Shown here piece by piece: positions 43,808-53,172 of a DNA stretch of 64,000 nucleotides. This DNA is from Permianibacter fluminis (lineage in GTDB: Bacteria > Pseudomonadota > Gammaproteobacteria > Enterobacterales > Permianibacteraceae). The translations under genes and the position numbers were made by a program. How positions within the stretch are numbered: the first letter of the stretch is position 1; every line of letters begins with the position of its first letter. The notes below the pieces were generated by a model that made no database searches, had not been told where the DNA came from, and saw only the letters and a list, made by a program, of their open reading frames with translations. The stretch spans positions 372,001 through 436,000 of the forward strand of contig NZ_JABMEG010000001.1 in NCBI RefSeq assembly GCF_013179735.1. Reading direction: 5' to 3'.

Positions 43808-46525
43808 ATGATGCCAGCCTTGCGCGCAATTGCCGAATCCGCCATGCCAACTGCCGACCCGATCGATTCCCGGAGTTTGTACCAACGCCTTGCCGATGGC
43901 GAAGCGCTGCTGGTGCTGGCCGCCAACCGCCGGCTGGTGCTGACGCTGGCGCAGGCCTATGGCGACTGGCAGCGGCAGCGCGGCGCTCAGGTCTGGCCGA
44001 CGCCTCCGATTCACACCTTTGAGCAATGGCTCGATGGCGCCGCCGAGGCGCTGATCCACGCCGGCGACTGGCCGGTCGAGGCGCTGCCGGATGCGGTGCT
44101 CGACCGCAATGAAGAACTGCCGCTCTGGCAACAACTGATTGAACAGGATGACAGCGAGCATCGGCTGCTGTCGGCCAGCGATTTGGCAGCGCAAGCGGCC
44201 GATGCCCACGCGCTGCTGTGCGAGTTCACCGCGCCGATTCCCGACTCTCTCGCTACCGAGGAATACCGGCGTCTGCTGGCGTGGCGCAGCGCGCTGCGTC
44301 AGCACTGTCGCAAACGCAGCTGGTTGAGCGCTGCCGAATGGCGGGCCGAACAAGTGCGGCGAATCTGCACCAGCGGCCGATTGCCGACCGCCATTGTGCT
44401 GGCTGGGTTTGATGATGTCCGGCCGTGGTTGCAGCAAGTGCTCGATGCCGCGCGCGAACGCGGCGTGTCGATCCTGCACTGGCAGGATCAGCAGCAGGCT
44501 GCCGGCAGCCAGACGCTGTACCGGCCGGAAGATTTGCGCCAGGAAGACGCCGTGATCGCGCGCTGGTGCCGCGAACAATTGCAGGCCAATCCGGAAGCGC
44601 GTCTGGCCGTGGTCATGCCGTCGCTGAATGCGCGCAAGACGGCATTGCTGCGCGCGCTGCGCAGCGAGCTGGAGCCGGCCAACAGCTTTCGCTTTGATGA
44701 CAGTCCGAGCCCGGTACTGAACTGGTCACTGGGCGAAGCGCTGGCGGATCGGCCGCTGGTCGCGATCGCACTGCGTGCGCTGCGTTTGTTCGCCGGTCAT
44801 GGCGAGTGGCCGCTCAGCGAACTCAGTCCTTTGTTGCTGTCGCCGTATCTTGGCGAAGCGTTTGAACGCGACGCCCGCGCCCGGCTCGACGCCAGCTTGC
44901 GTGAGCAAGGCATGCTTCAGTTGCGGCCCGAAACGGTGGTTCGCCTACTGCGTGAGCGTGGCTGTGCGCTGCTGGCCGAGCGCTGGAGTCTGGCGCTGGA
45001 TCAGGCCCGCACGCTGCGCAGCAAAAAGCACAGCCTGCGTGACTGGAGCGAACCTTTGCGCGCGCTGCTCGAACAGGCCGGCTGGCCCGGTTCGCGGGCG
45101 CTCAATTCCACCGAATTTCAAACCCGCGAAGCGTTCTGGCAGGCGCTTGCCGCACTGGCGCGCTGCCGGGTGCCAGAAGGCGCCGTCGCACTCGGCAAGG
45201 CGGTCAGCAGTTTGCAACAGCGCTGCCGTCAGGAAGTGTTTCAACCGCAGCAACCGGGCACCGCCCGCGTGCAGGTGATTGGTCTGCTCGAAGCGGCGGC
45301 GATCAGCGCTGATGCCATCTGGGTCGGCGACGCCCGCGATGATCTGCTGCCGGCACCGATTCAACCGAATCCCTTGCTGCCGATGCGCTGGCAACGCAGC
45401 CACAATCTGCCGCGCAGCAGCCATCAGCGCGAATCGCAATTCGCCCAACAACTGATGCAGCGCTTGACGACCACCGCGCCGGTGATCGTCTGGAGCTGTC
45501 CGCAGTTCGACGGTGAACGCGAGTTACGGGGCAGCCCGTTTTTGCACGGCATGCCCGAAAGCGAAATGCCGGCAGCGCTGCTGCGCGCCGAGACTGCGTT
45601 TCATACCGTGCCGCGGCTGCCACTGGAATCCGTACTCGATGATCAGGCGCCGCCACTGCAGGCCGATGAACCGATCCGCCGCAACAGTCATTTGCTGGCG
45701 GTGCAGGCTGTGCAGCCGCAAGCCGCGTTTGTCGAATACCGTTTGCATGCCAATGCCGTGTCGCCGCTGCCGCAAGCGCGACAAACCAGCGAACGCGGCA
45801 ATCTGGTGCACAAGGCGCTGGCGACCTTGTGGCAGGGTCTGCAAAGCTCCAGCGCACTGGCGCAGCTGAGCGATGCTGAACTCAACCAGCGCTGCGTCGC
45901 CGCGGCCGACGGCGCCCTGGCCGAACAAGCCCGCCTGCTGCAACAAGCCTTGCCGGTGCGCTGGCGAGAACTGGAACAACAAGCGCTGGTGACGGTGCTG
46001 CGCGAATGGCTGCAATTTGAGCGGCAGCGCCAGACCCCGTTTCAGGTCAGCCAGATCGAACAGACCGCCGCATTGACGCTGGCCGGACTGGAGTTGTCGT
46101 TACGGATCGACCGGGTCGATCTGCTCAGTGATGGTCAGGCCGTGGTGATGGATTACAAAACCGGCAGCAGCTGGCAAATGCCGCCGTGGCAAGCCGAACG
46201 CCCGCACGAGGTGCAACTGATGCTGTATGCACTCGCCACCGAGGCGCCACTCGCCGCTGTGGTCGCGGCGCGGGTGCGCGCCGGTGAACCGCACTTCAAA
46301 GGCCTGAATACCGATCTGGAAGCGCTACCACTAAAACCCGATTCGCCGCTGAAAGACACTGATCTGAACACGCTGCGCGAGCACTGGCGCAACCGCCTGA
46401 CCAAGCTGGCGCAGGAGTTTGTCGACGGTCAGGCAGAAAATGTCTGCTATCACCCCGCTGCGGCTGGCACGCTGGCTGCGCCGTTTCTGCGGTTGAGCGC
46501 AGTCGATGCGGAGGCCGGCGAATGA
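43808..46525 (+). CDS. AddB-like protein with PD-(D/E)XK nuclease domain (TIGR03623-like)
   Basis: 905 residues, the non-helicase subunit of a helicase-nuclease pair for double-strand break repair. The N-terminal 'LLVLAANRRLVLTLAQAY' occupies the Walker A position but lacks GxGKT, so this subunit should not bind ATP, as in inactive AddB relatives. The C-terminal third is a RecB-type nuclease with 'GNLVHKALATLWQ', 'LRIDRVDLL', 'AVVMDYKTGSSW' (catalytic D...DxK) and 'EVQLMLYALA'. The iron-sulfur Cys cluster of Bacillus AddB is not visible. The next gene starts four bases before its stop (ATGA). Start among ATG 43808, 43811 or 43844 is uncertain. Confidence 0.87.
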   Translation: MMPALRAIAESAMPTADPIDSRSLYQRLADGEALLVLAANRRLVLTLAQAYGDWQRQRGAQVWPTPPIHTFEQWLDGAAEALIHAGDWPVEALPDAVLDRNEELPLWQQLIEQDDSEHRLLSASDLAAQAADAHALLCEFTAPIPDSLATEEYRRLLAWRSALRQHCRKRSWLSAAEWRAEQVRRICTSGRLPTAIVLAGFDDVRPWLQQVLDAARERGVSILHWQDQQQAAGSQTLYRPEDLRQEDAVIARWCREQLQANPEARLAVVMPSLNARKTALLRALRSELEPANSFRFDDSPSPVLNWSLGEALADRPLVAIALRALRLFAGHGEWPLSELSPLLLSPYLGEAFERDARARLDASLREQGMLQLRPETVVRLLRERGCALLAERWSLALDQARTLRSKKHSLRDWSEPLRALLEQAGWPGSRALNSTEFQTREAFWQALAALARCRVPEGAVALGKAVSSLQQRCRQEVFQPQQPGTARVQVIGLLEAAAISADAIWVGDARDDLLPAPIQPNPLLPMRWQRSHNLPRSSHQRESQFAQQLMQRLTTTAPVIVWSCPQFDGERELRGSPFLHGMPESEMPAALLRAETAFHTVPRLPLESVLDDQAPPLQADEPIRRNSHLLAVQAVQPQAAFVEYRLHANAVSPLPQARQTSERGNLVHKALATLWQGLQSSSALAQLSDAELNQRCVAAADGALAEQARLLQQALPVRWRELEQQALVTVLREWLQFERQRQTPFQVSQIEQTAALTLAGLELSLRIDRVDLLSDGQAVVMDYKTGSSWQMPPWQAERPHEVQLMLYALATEAPLAAVVAARVRAGEPHFKGLNTDLEALPLKPDSPLKDTDLNTLREHWRNRLTKLAQEFVDGQAENVCYHPAAAGTLAAPFLRLSAVDAEAGE

Positions 46526-49500
46526 ATCCGTCGCAATCCGTAGTCGACAGCCGCGAACGCGAGCGAGCGCTCGACCCGACACAATCCTTTATCGTGCAGG
46601 CGCCCGCTGGCAGCGGCAAAACCGAACTGCTGACCAATCGCTTGCTGGTACTTCTGGCCGGTGTCGATGAGCCGGAAGAAGTGGTCGCGATCACCTTCAC
46701 CCGCAAGGCGGCGGCGGAAATGCGGGTGCGCTTGCTGCACAAGCTGGAGCAGGCGCGGGCGATAGCTGCTGGCACATTGGCCGAGCCGGACTCTGCGCAC
46801 GAGCGCGCCACGCTGCAGCGCGCCCGCGCAGTACTCGCGCGCGATGCCGAGCGCGACTGGCAGTTGTTGCAACAGCCCAATCGCCTGCGCATTCAAACCT
46901 TCGATTCGCTGTGCAGTTTGCTGGCGCGGCAATTGCCGTATCTGTCACGGCTGGGCGGTCAGGCAAACATCCGCGAAGATGCCGACGCGCTGTATCAACA
47001 AGCCGCGCTGCGCACGCTGATGCTGCTCGAAGAACCGGATTACCACGCCACGCTCGCGGCGTTTCTGCGTCACCTCGACAATGACGGCGGCAAGGCCCAG
47101 CGACTGTTGGTCAGCATGCTGGCCCGGCGCGAGCAATGGCAGGAGGTGGTCGGCGCGCTCAGCCATCCACAGCTCGATGACCAGCTGCATGCCGATTGGT
47201 CGGCGTTGATCGCCGCCAGCATTGCCCCGGCGCGCGAACTGTTGGATGACCGTCTGCAACGGGCGTTGATGGCGCCGGCCCAACATGCCGCGCGCCAGCT
47301 GCTGGCGGCAGAAAGCGATTCCGCGATCATCGCCCTGCATGACTGGAATGAACCCTTGCAGGCCGACGCGCGGGATTTGCCACGCTGGCAGGCACTGGCG
47401 GAATTGCTGCTGACCAAGGGTGACGATTGCAACTGGCGCAAGCCCGGCGGCATCAACGTCAAGCTCGGTTTTCCGGCAACCAAATCCGGCCCCGATCAAC
47501 AGGCCAAGCAACTGTTTCTGGAACAGCTCGCACTGCTGTCCGAATACCCGTTTCAACCGCTCGCCGATTTGCGGCTGCTGTGCCAGCCGGATGACTTGCG
47601 CGATCAGTCGGCGTTTCTCTGGCATCTGGCTGGTGTCTTGCGACTGGCCGTGGCGCAGTTGTGGCTGGTGTTTGCCGAACGCAATGAAATCGATTTCAGC
47701 CAGATGGCGCAATCGGCCATTGCCGCACTCGGCGAATTTGACGAGCCGAGCGAGCTCGCTTTGGCGCTCGATTACAAAATCCGTCATCTGCTGGTCGATG
47801 AATGCCAGGACACCAGCGTCGGGCAATTTGCGCTGCTGAAAAAGCTGACCGCCGGCTGGCAACCGGACGACGGCCACACCCTGTTTCTGGTCGGCGACCC
47901 GATGCAGTCGATTTACCGGTTTCGCAAAGCCGAAGTCAGTCTGTTTCTCGATGCCCGCAAGAATGGCGTTGGCGCCGTCGCGCTGCAGGCCATCACCTTG
48001 CAGGCCAATTTCCGCGCCCAATCCGGTCTGGTCGAATGGCTCAACGCGCAGGGTCCGGCGCTGCTCGCTGCGCAGGAAGACAGCGTGCGCGGCGCGGTAC
48101 CGTACAGCGCCGCGGTGGCGGTCAAACCGGCACTCGCCGATGCCGCGGTGCGCTGCCACGGTTTCAGCGCCGGCGATGCGTATGCCGCCGCGGAAGCCGA
48201 GCGCGTGGTGCAGCTGGTGCAACAGGCGCTGCCACACGGCAGCGTGGCGATTCTGGCGCGAGCGCGCAGCCATTTGATCGATATCGCGACCGCGTTGCGC
48301 GCCGCCGGCATTGCCATGGAGGCCGTGGATACCGAGCCACTTGCGCAGCAGGCGGTGGTGATCGATCTGCTGCAATTGACCCGCGCCCTGCTGCACCCGG
48401 CTGACCGATTGGCGTGGCTGTGCGTGTTGCGGGCGCCGTGGTGCGGGCTGACGCTGACTGACTTCCACGCACTCTGTGCCGGCGATGACAAAACGCCCCT
48501 GCCGAGTGTGTTGCAGATGCTGCTGCAGGCGCTGCAGCAACCGGCACCAAAGCAGCCGCGCAGTTCGATCACGCTGGCGAACCTGTCCGCCGACGGCCAG
48601 CAACGGCTGCTGCGCTGCGCGCCGGTGTTACTGACCGCACTGGCGCAGCAACAGCGGCTCAGTCTGGCGACGCGGGTCAGTCAGTGCTGGTTGCAACTCG
48701 GCGGCCCGGCCGCCTGCGTGAGTGACGACGAGTTTGCGGTCGCCCAGCAATTCTTCGAGCTGCTCGAACAGCTGGACGACAACAGCGATGACGTGCTGAC
48801 CGATCTGGATCGCGAACTCGGCAAGCTATACGCAAGGCCAAGCAGCGGTGCTGCAGTCAAATTGCTGACCATGCACAAATCGAAAGGGCTGGAATTCGAT
48901 ACCGTGATCCTGCCGCGTTTGGCCGCGACCACCAAGAGCGACGAGACGCCGCTGCTGCGCTGGGATCTGCTGCCGATTGACGGCCGTGACCGCTTGCTGA
49001 TCGGCACCATTGCCGGCGTCCGCAGCGACAGCGAAGGCGCCAATCCATTTCTCAAGCAACTGGAAAAAGAACGCGCCGAACATGAGCGCGCGCGTTTGCT
49101 TTATGTTGCGTTGACCCGTGCGAAGCAGCGCCTGCATTTGCTGGCGGCATTGCCAGCCGAGACGCCGGACAAGGGCCCGGCCAGTAGCAGTCTGCTGGCA
49201 CCGTTGTGGCCCGGTTGCCGTGCCGGCTTTCTTGACAATTTTCAGCAGCTGCCGGGCAGCGATGACAGCGAGCCGACACAGCAATCGGCGCCGCTGCAAC
49301 GCTTGCCTGGCGATTTTGCGCTGACGATACCGGAGCTGCCGGCGGTGATCGAGACCAGCAGCAGTCCACCGGAAGCGGGGTTGCAAGAACTGCTGGCCGG
49401 TGACACCGCGCGCGCGGTCGGCACCCTGGTGCACCGCTGGTTGCAGCAGTGGGCCGAACAAACACCACCGGAGCTGAGTGCGCTGACAACGCTGCGACCG

Positions 49501-49929
49501 TTGTGGCGCAAACAACTGTGCTGGTTTGGCGTGACCGACAGCGAATTGCCGGCGGCATTGGCCGAACTGGAAACCGCACTGGCCAATACCCTGAGCGATC
49601 CGGCCGGCCTTGCTTTGCTGCGCATGCGTGAAGACGCCAGCGCCGAATGGGCGCTGACTTCAGTTGAGCCGGAACAGGACAGCCGACTGCGCCAGCACAT
49701 CATCGATCGCAGCTATGTCGATGCCGAGGGTGTCCGCTGGATTGTCGATTACAAGACGGCCCGTCACGACGGCGCCGATGTCGACAGCTTTTTGGCCGAA
49801 CGGGTCAAGGAATATCAGCCGCAGTTGCAGCGTTATGCCGATTTGCTCCGGCGACTGGAAACGCGGCCGATACGACTGGCCTTGTATTTTCCGTTGCAAC
49901 AACGCCTGTTCAGTTGGGACGCGTCGTGA
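46522..49929 (+). CDS. UvrD/AddA-like helicase-nuclease
   Basis: 1135 residues, SF1A DNA helicase with C-terminal nuclease. Walker A 'VQAPAGSGKTELLTNRLL' (about 30-47), 'VVAITFTRKAAAEMRVRLL' (motif Ia), Walker B 'LLVDECQDTS', 'GDPMQSIYRFRKAEV' (motif III), 'LLTMHKSKGLEFDTVILPRL' (motif V) and 'RLLYVALTRAKQRLHLL' (motif VI). Residues about 1000-1130 carry a second PD-(D/E)XK site, 'VRWIVDYKTARHDG'. Works with the preceding AddB-like protein; four-base overlaps on both sides indicate one operon. The pair would provide the RecBCD/AddAB function. Confidence 0.92.
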   Translation: MNPSQSVVDSRERERALDPTQSFIVQAPAGSGKTELLTNRLLVLLAGVDEPEEVVAITFTRKAAAEMRVRLLHKLEQARAIAAGTLAEPDSAHERATLQRARAVLARDAERDWQLLQQPNRLRIQTFDSLCSLLARQLPYLSRLGGQANIREDADALYQQAALRTLMLLEEPDYHATLAAFLRHLDNDGGKAQRLLVSMLARREQWQEVVGALSHPQLDDQLHADWSALIAASIAPARELLDDRLQRALMAPAQHAARQLLAAESDSAIIALHDWNEPLQADARDLPRWQALAELLLTKGDDCNWRKPGGINVKLGFPATKSGPDQQAKQLFLEQLALLSEYPFQPLADLRLLCQPDDLRDQSAFLWHLAGVLRLAVAQLWLVFAERNEIDFSQMAQSAIAALGEFDEPSELALALDYKIRHLLVDECQDTSVGQFALLKKLTAGWQPDDGHTLFLVGDPMQSIYRFRKAEVSLFLDARKNGVGAVALQAITLQANFRAQSGLVEWLNAQGPALLAAQEDSVRGAVPYSAAVAVKPALADAAVRCHGFSAGDAYAAAEAERVVQLVQQALPHGSVAILARARSHLIDIATALRAAGIAMEAVDTEPLAQQAVVIDLLQLTRALLHPADRLAWLCVLRAPWCGLTLTDFHALCAGDDKTPLPSVLQMLLQALQQPAPKQPRSSITLANLSADGQQRLLRCAPVLLTALAQQQRLSLATRVSQCWLQLGGPAACVSDDEFAVAQQFFELLEQLDDNSDDVLTDLDRELGKLYARPSSGAAVKLLTMHKSKGLEFDTVILPRLAATTKSDETPLLRWDLLPIDGRDRLLIGTIAGVRSDSEGANPFLKQLEKERAEHERARLLYVALTRAKQRLHLLAALPAETPDKGPASSSLLAPLWPGCRAGFLDNFQQLPGSDDSEPTQQSAPLQRLPGDFALTIPELPAVIETSSSPPEAGLQELLAGDTARAVGTLVHRWLQQWAEQTPPELSALTTLRPLWRKQLCWFGVTDSELPAALAELETALANTLSDPAGLALLRMREDASAEWALTSVEPEQDSRLRQHIIDRSYVDAEGVRWIVDYKTARHDGADVDSFLAERVKEYQPQLQRYADLLRRLETRPIRLALYFPLQQRLFSWDAS

Positions 49930-51353
49930 CCGTGCTGACTGCGCCACTGGATCGCGCGCTGGCAGTGGTGGATCTGGAAACCACCGGCGGTAGCCCGGCG
50001 TTTGATCGGGTCATCGAGATCGGCGTGCTGCTGATTGATGACGGCAAGGTCACCCAGCGTTGGCAGCGATTGGTGGATCCGGGATTTGCGCTGCCCTACG
50101 GCATCGAACAACTGACCGGCATTCGCACGGCGGATTTGCGCGGCGCCCCGGCATTCGCCGACGTCGCTGGTGAGTTGTTTGCACTGCTGCAGGACCGTGT
50201 TTTTGTCGCGCACAACGCCCGCTTTGACTACGGTTTTCTGAAGGCCGAGTTTGCCCGGCTCGGGATGCGGTTTGATCCGGACCGTTTATGCACGGTGCGC
50301 TGGTCCCGGCAACTGTATCCGGGCGTCCGCGGTCATGGTCTGGATGCAGTCTGTGCCCGTTTTGGCATTGGCAATGTGGCGCGACACCGCGCGCTCGGTG
50401 ACGCCGAAGCCACTTGGCAATTTCTGGCGCTGACCTGTGCGCAGATTGACCCGGCGCTGCGCCACGCGGCGTTGGTCAATCAACTGAAGAAACCGTCGAT
50501 CCCGCCAGCGCTGACGCCGGAGCGCATTGCCGAGATTCCGGAAGCACCTGGCATCTATCGCTTCTTTGGTCCGGATGATGGTCTGCTGTATATCGGCAAG
50601 AGCAACAATTTGCGCGCGCGGGTGATGCAGCATTTTGGCGCCGATCCGATTCTCTCGCGCAACCAACGCTTGCATGAGCTGATACGGAATATTTCGTTTG
50701 AGCGAACGGCCGGCGAGCTTGGCGCGCTGCTGCGGGAAAATGCCGCGATCAAGACCGAATCGCCGCTGTTCAACCGGCGCCAGCGACGAGTCCGTGAGTT
50801 GGTTGCCGTCGAAACCTACACCAACGAATATGGCTATCTGTGTACCCGCTTTGCGACCGGCGAGATCACCAGCACCACTGCTGCCAACGGCGTCGGCTTT
50901 GCCTTGTTCAGGACTCGCAGCCAGGCGCGGGAGAAATTATTTGCGCTGGCAAAGGAACACAAGCTGTGCAAGAAACTGCTCGGTCTGGAAGCCGGCAAAG
51001 GCGCCTGCTTTGATGTGCAGCTGAAGCGCTGCAACGGTGCCTGCACTGGTCAGGAAGCCAGCGCGTTGTACAACCTGCGCTTGCAACTGGCGTTGAAGCC
51101 GGTGCAAACCCGCAGCTGGCCTTACCGCTCCGCGATTGCAATCGTTGAAACCGACGGCGACCGGGAAGACTGGCACGTTATTGATCACTGGTGCTATCTC
51201 GGCACCGCCCGCAGCGAAGCCGATGTCGATGAGTTGCTCGCTGGCCGGCGAGTGTTTGATCTGGATACTTACCGGATTCTGCAGCGCTGGCTACGCCGCT
51301 ACCCTGAAAGGCTCTTTCTGGTTGCCACGCCACGCCGGGCTCAGGACAGCTGA
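49926..51353 (+). CDS. DnaQ-like 3'-5' exonuclease fused to a UvrC/Cho-like GIY-YIG nuclease
   Basis: 475 residues. GTG at 49926 overlaps the upstream TGA stop as GTGA. Residues 1-180 are a DEDDh exonuclease: 'LAVVDLETTGG' (DxE), 'VFVAHNARFDYGFL' and 'HRALGDAEATWQF' (H...D). Residues about 200-290 form a GIY-YIG domain: 'APGIYRFFGPDDGLLYIGKS' and 'RARVMQHF', then 'LLRENAAIKTESPLFN'; the remainder resembles the Cho/UvrC-N extension ('LCKKLLGLEAGKGACFDVQL', 'RCNGACTG'). Similar fusions are known for the Cho-like branch. Placement at the end of the helicase-nuclease operon suggests joint DNA repair. Confidence 0.9.
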   Translation: MTVLTAPLDRALAVVDLETTGGSPAFDRVIEIGVLLIDDGKVTQRWQRLVDPGFALPYGIEQLTGIRTADLRGAPAFADVAGELFALLQDRVFVAHNARFDYGFLKAEFARLGMRFDPDRLCTVRWSRQLYPGVRGHGLDAVCARFGIGNVARHRALGDAEATWQFLALTCAQIDPALRHAALVNQLKKPSIPPALTPERIAEIPEAPGIYRFFGPDDGLLYIGKSNNLRARVMQHFGADPILSRNQRLHELIRNISFERTAGELGALLRENAAIKTESPLFNRRQRRVRELVAVETYTNEYGYLCTRFATGEITSTTAANGVGFALFRTRSQAREKLFALAKEHKLCKKLLGLEAGKGACFDVQLKRCNGACTGQEASALYNLRLQLALKPVQTRSWPYRSAIAIVETDGDREDWHVIDHWCYLGTARSEADVDELLAGRRVFDLDTYRILQRWLRRYPERLFLVATPRRAQDS

Positions 51354-51715
51354 TTGCAGGTGCTACGTGCCGTAACGCGCTCAGTAAATCGACACCGTCG
51401 CTTACAGTGTCCTTTTTTATTTGTTCGTTTTTTCACCCGATGTCAGCCGCCGGGAAACTATTCCTAGCTCAACACAGTGTGGTTCGTTGGCGGTGACTGT
51501 CATGCACCCGTTGGCACGCCAACGAAAGGCCAAAAATCGACCAACTCCCGCATCGTCTCGCCGTTCTTCAGCGTCATCACCATTTCTGCTCGCCCAATGA
51601 TCACTGTGAGCATTTGCTTACAGTGATCAAAGAAAAGCACCTTTGCCTAGCCTCAGGCGTCTCATTAGAATGTCGCCGCTCATTCCGGAGCATACGTTTG
51701 AAACAGGGAAGCATA
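51354..51715. other. Intergenic region upstream of the outer-membrane protein gene
   Basis: No gene. Contains the 10-bp-arm inverted repeat described separately and two copies of GCTTACAGTG (51400 and 51617), one inside that repeat. Likely holds the promoter of the following gene, but no convincing -35/-10 pair was picked out. Confidence 0.5.
51598..51629. promoter_or_regulatory. Perfect inverted repeat, possible operator
   Basis: TGATCACTGT, 12-nt spacer, ACAGTGATCA. The symmetry and spacing suit a dimeric regulator site. It is 86 nt upstream of the barrel protein ATG. No run of T follows, so it is not a terminator. Confidence 0.6.
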
Positions 51716-52321
51716 ATGAAAAAATTTGCCGTGATAGCGCTGGCTATGGGCCTTTCTCCACTGGTAGCAGCAGAACAATACGTTCAGGTCCAGATTGGTC
51801 AGGCATCAACGGATAGCGTTGCAGATTTTTGCGATTACCTCGATGCGGTCACATCTGGTACACCTGGTGTTTCCACGAAATGCGATGATAAAGACACCAC
51901 CTATCGCATTTCGTATGGCTATATGATCGATGACATGTTCGCGGTCGAAGGTGGCTATCAGGATCTGGGCACTGCCGAAGCCAAGGCATCCGCCGGGCCC
52001 GATTCGGTTCGTTTCATGACGGACACCAAGGGTTATGATGTAACTGGCGTTGCCCGCTGGAAGTTGAACGACGAATTTACTTTGGTCGGTCGTCTCGGCG
52101 TGATGTACTGGGAACAAGATTTTGATTACAAGTCGAACAGTACGTCACTTTACAGCGACGATGACAGCGGCACATCATTCCTTTACGGCATTGGTGCTGA
52201 ATACATGATGCTATCGTTCAGCTACGAAATCATCGACCAGGTCGGTGACAATAAATTGGAAGGCTTCGACATCGGCGATGACGTAGGTCGCTTCAGCTTG
52301 GGTGCGAAGTTCACCTTCTAA
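51716..52321 (+). CDS. Outer-membrane beta-barrel protein (OmpA-N/porin-like small barrel)
   Basis: 201 residues. ATG at 51716 after CAGGGAAGC; signal peptide MKKFAVIALAMGLSPLVAA. The mature part alternates polar and hydrophobic residues and aligns with the eight-stranded OmpA-like barrel: 'YRISYGYMIDDMFAVEGGYQ', 'GYDVTGVARWKLND', 'FTLVGRLGVMYWEQDF', 'LYGIGAEYMMLSFSYEIID' and a C-terminal 'FSLGAKFTF' ending in Phe, the BAM recognition pattern. No OmpA peptidoglycan domain. Two cysteines near residues 38 and 55 could form a disulfide. A terminator follows. Confidence 0.82.
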   Translation: MKKFAVIALAMGLSPLVAAEQYVQVQIGQASTDSVADFCDYLDAVTSGTPGVSTKCDDKDTTYRISYGYMIDDMFAVEGGYQDLGTAEAKASAGPDSVRFMTDTKGYDVTGVARWKLNDEFTLVGRLGVMYWEQDFDYKSNSTSLYSDDDSGTSFLYGIGAEYMMLSFSYEIIDQVGDNKLEGFDIGDDVGRFSLGAKFTF

Positions 52322-52334
52322 GCCGAGTTGTTGT

Positions 52335-52366
52335 AAAAGAAAGGGGCCGCTGGCCCCTTTCTTTTA
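52335..52366. terminator. Terminator shared by convergent genes
   Basis: AAAAGAAAGGGGCC / GGCCCCTTTCTTTT. It lies between the barrel protein stop and the stop of the leftward repeat protein, overlapping the latter's TAA. Confidence 0.88.
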
Positions 52367-53038
52367 TCCGAGTTTCAGATGATCGGTTTTCGGCGGTGGC
52401 GGTGGCGCTTTCTTTTCGCTGGTGTCGAGCACGGCGCCAACTTCAGCAATGGTGATGCCAGAAATATCGCCGATCTTGACCGGCTCGACTGCGCGCTGTG
52501 CGCCCAGCGTGGCGCCGACTTCGGCAACCGAGAGATCCGACAGATCCGGTTCCGGTAGCGGGATCAGCTCGCGCGGTGTGCCGATGTCGGCACCGACTTC
52601 CGCCAGCGTGATCGACGAAATATCACCGACCGGCACCGGCACGACATCCTGATGTTCGGCCATGTCGGCACCGACTGGCGCCAGCGACAGGGCGCTCAGA
52701 TCAATTGGCGGCGGCACCGGCGGCGCCGGACGCAAACCCAGCAGATCGGTTCCGACCGGTGCCAGTGACCAACTGTCGCTGGCTTTGCGCGCCACACTCG
52801 GGCCGCCTTCCTGTTGCTTGAAACGGGCCAGCGCACCGGCTTCCTTCAGCGCGGCGATGTAACGCAGCGCGGCCGGGTAATCGAGATCTTTTTTGATGGT
52901 GACCGGTTGCCCGCTGAACAGGCGTTCAATGGCTTCCGGTTTGGCCTTGAACAGGTTGGCGACATTGGCCTTGACCTCGGCCAGATCGCGACCCGGCACA
53001 ATCCGGCCGTCAAACACCACTTCGAAGAAGCCTTCCAT
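52364..53038 (-). CDS. Repeat protein with VGADL-type units, hypothetical
   Basis: 224 residues. The N-terminal 75 residues ('FEVVFDGRIVPGRDLAEVKA', 'LFKAKPEAIERLFSGQPVTI') form a conserved small domain seen in uncharacterised proteins of many gammaproteobacteria. The rest holds five imperfect copies, about 28-36 residues apart, of a unit LAPVGTDL / LAPVGADM / LAEVGADI / VAEVGATL / IAEVGAVL joined by acidic-proline linkers. Ends with a Pro-rich stretch. No signal peptide or membrane helix. Function unknown. ATG at 53038 is preceded by CAGCGATG, a weak ribosome site. Confidence 0.7.
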   Translation of the reverse strand: MEGFFEVVFDGRIVPGRDLAEVKANVANLFKAKPEAIERLFSGQPVTIKKDLDYPAALRYIAALKEAGALARFKQQEGGPSVARKASDSWSLAPVGTDLLGLRPAPPVPPPIDLSALSLAPVGADMAEHQDVVPVPVGDISSITLAEVGADIGTPRELIPLPEPDLSDLSVAEVGATLGAQRAVEPVKIGDISGITIAEVGAVLDTSEKKAPPPPPKTDHLKLG

Positions 53039-53172
53039 CGCTGCCCTACCTCGCTGCTGTCGGCGCTGGCACTGTTGGCTGTCTTATTGCCCGGCGCTCG
53101 ATTACGCTTGGATTGTAGCGCGGTATGCCGCACAAAACATGCCGGAGATTCAGCCATGCGGGAAACCGGGCA

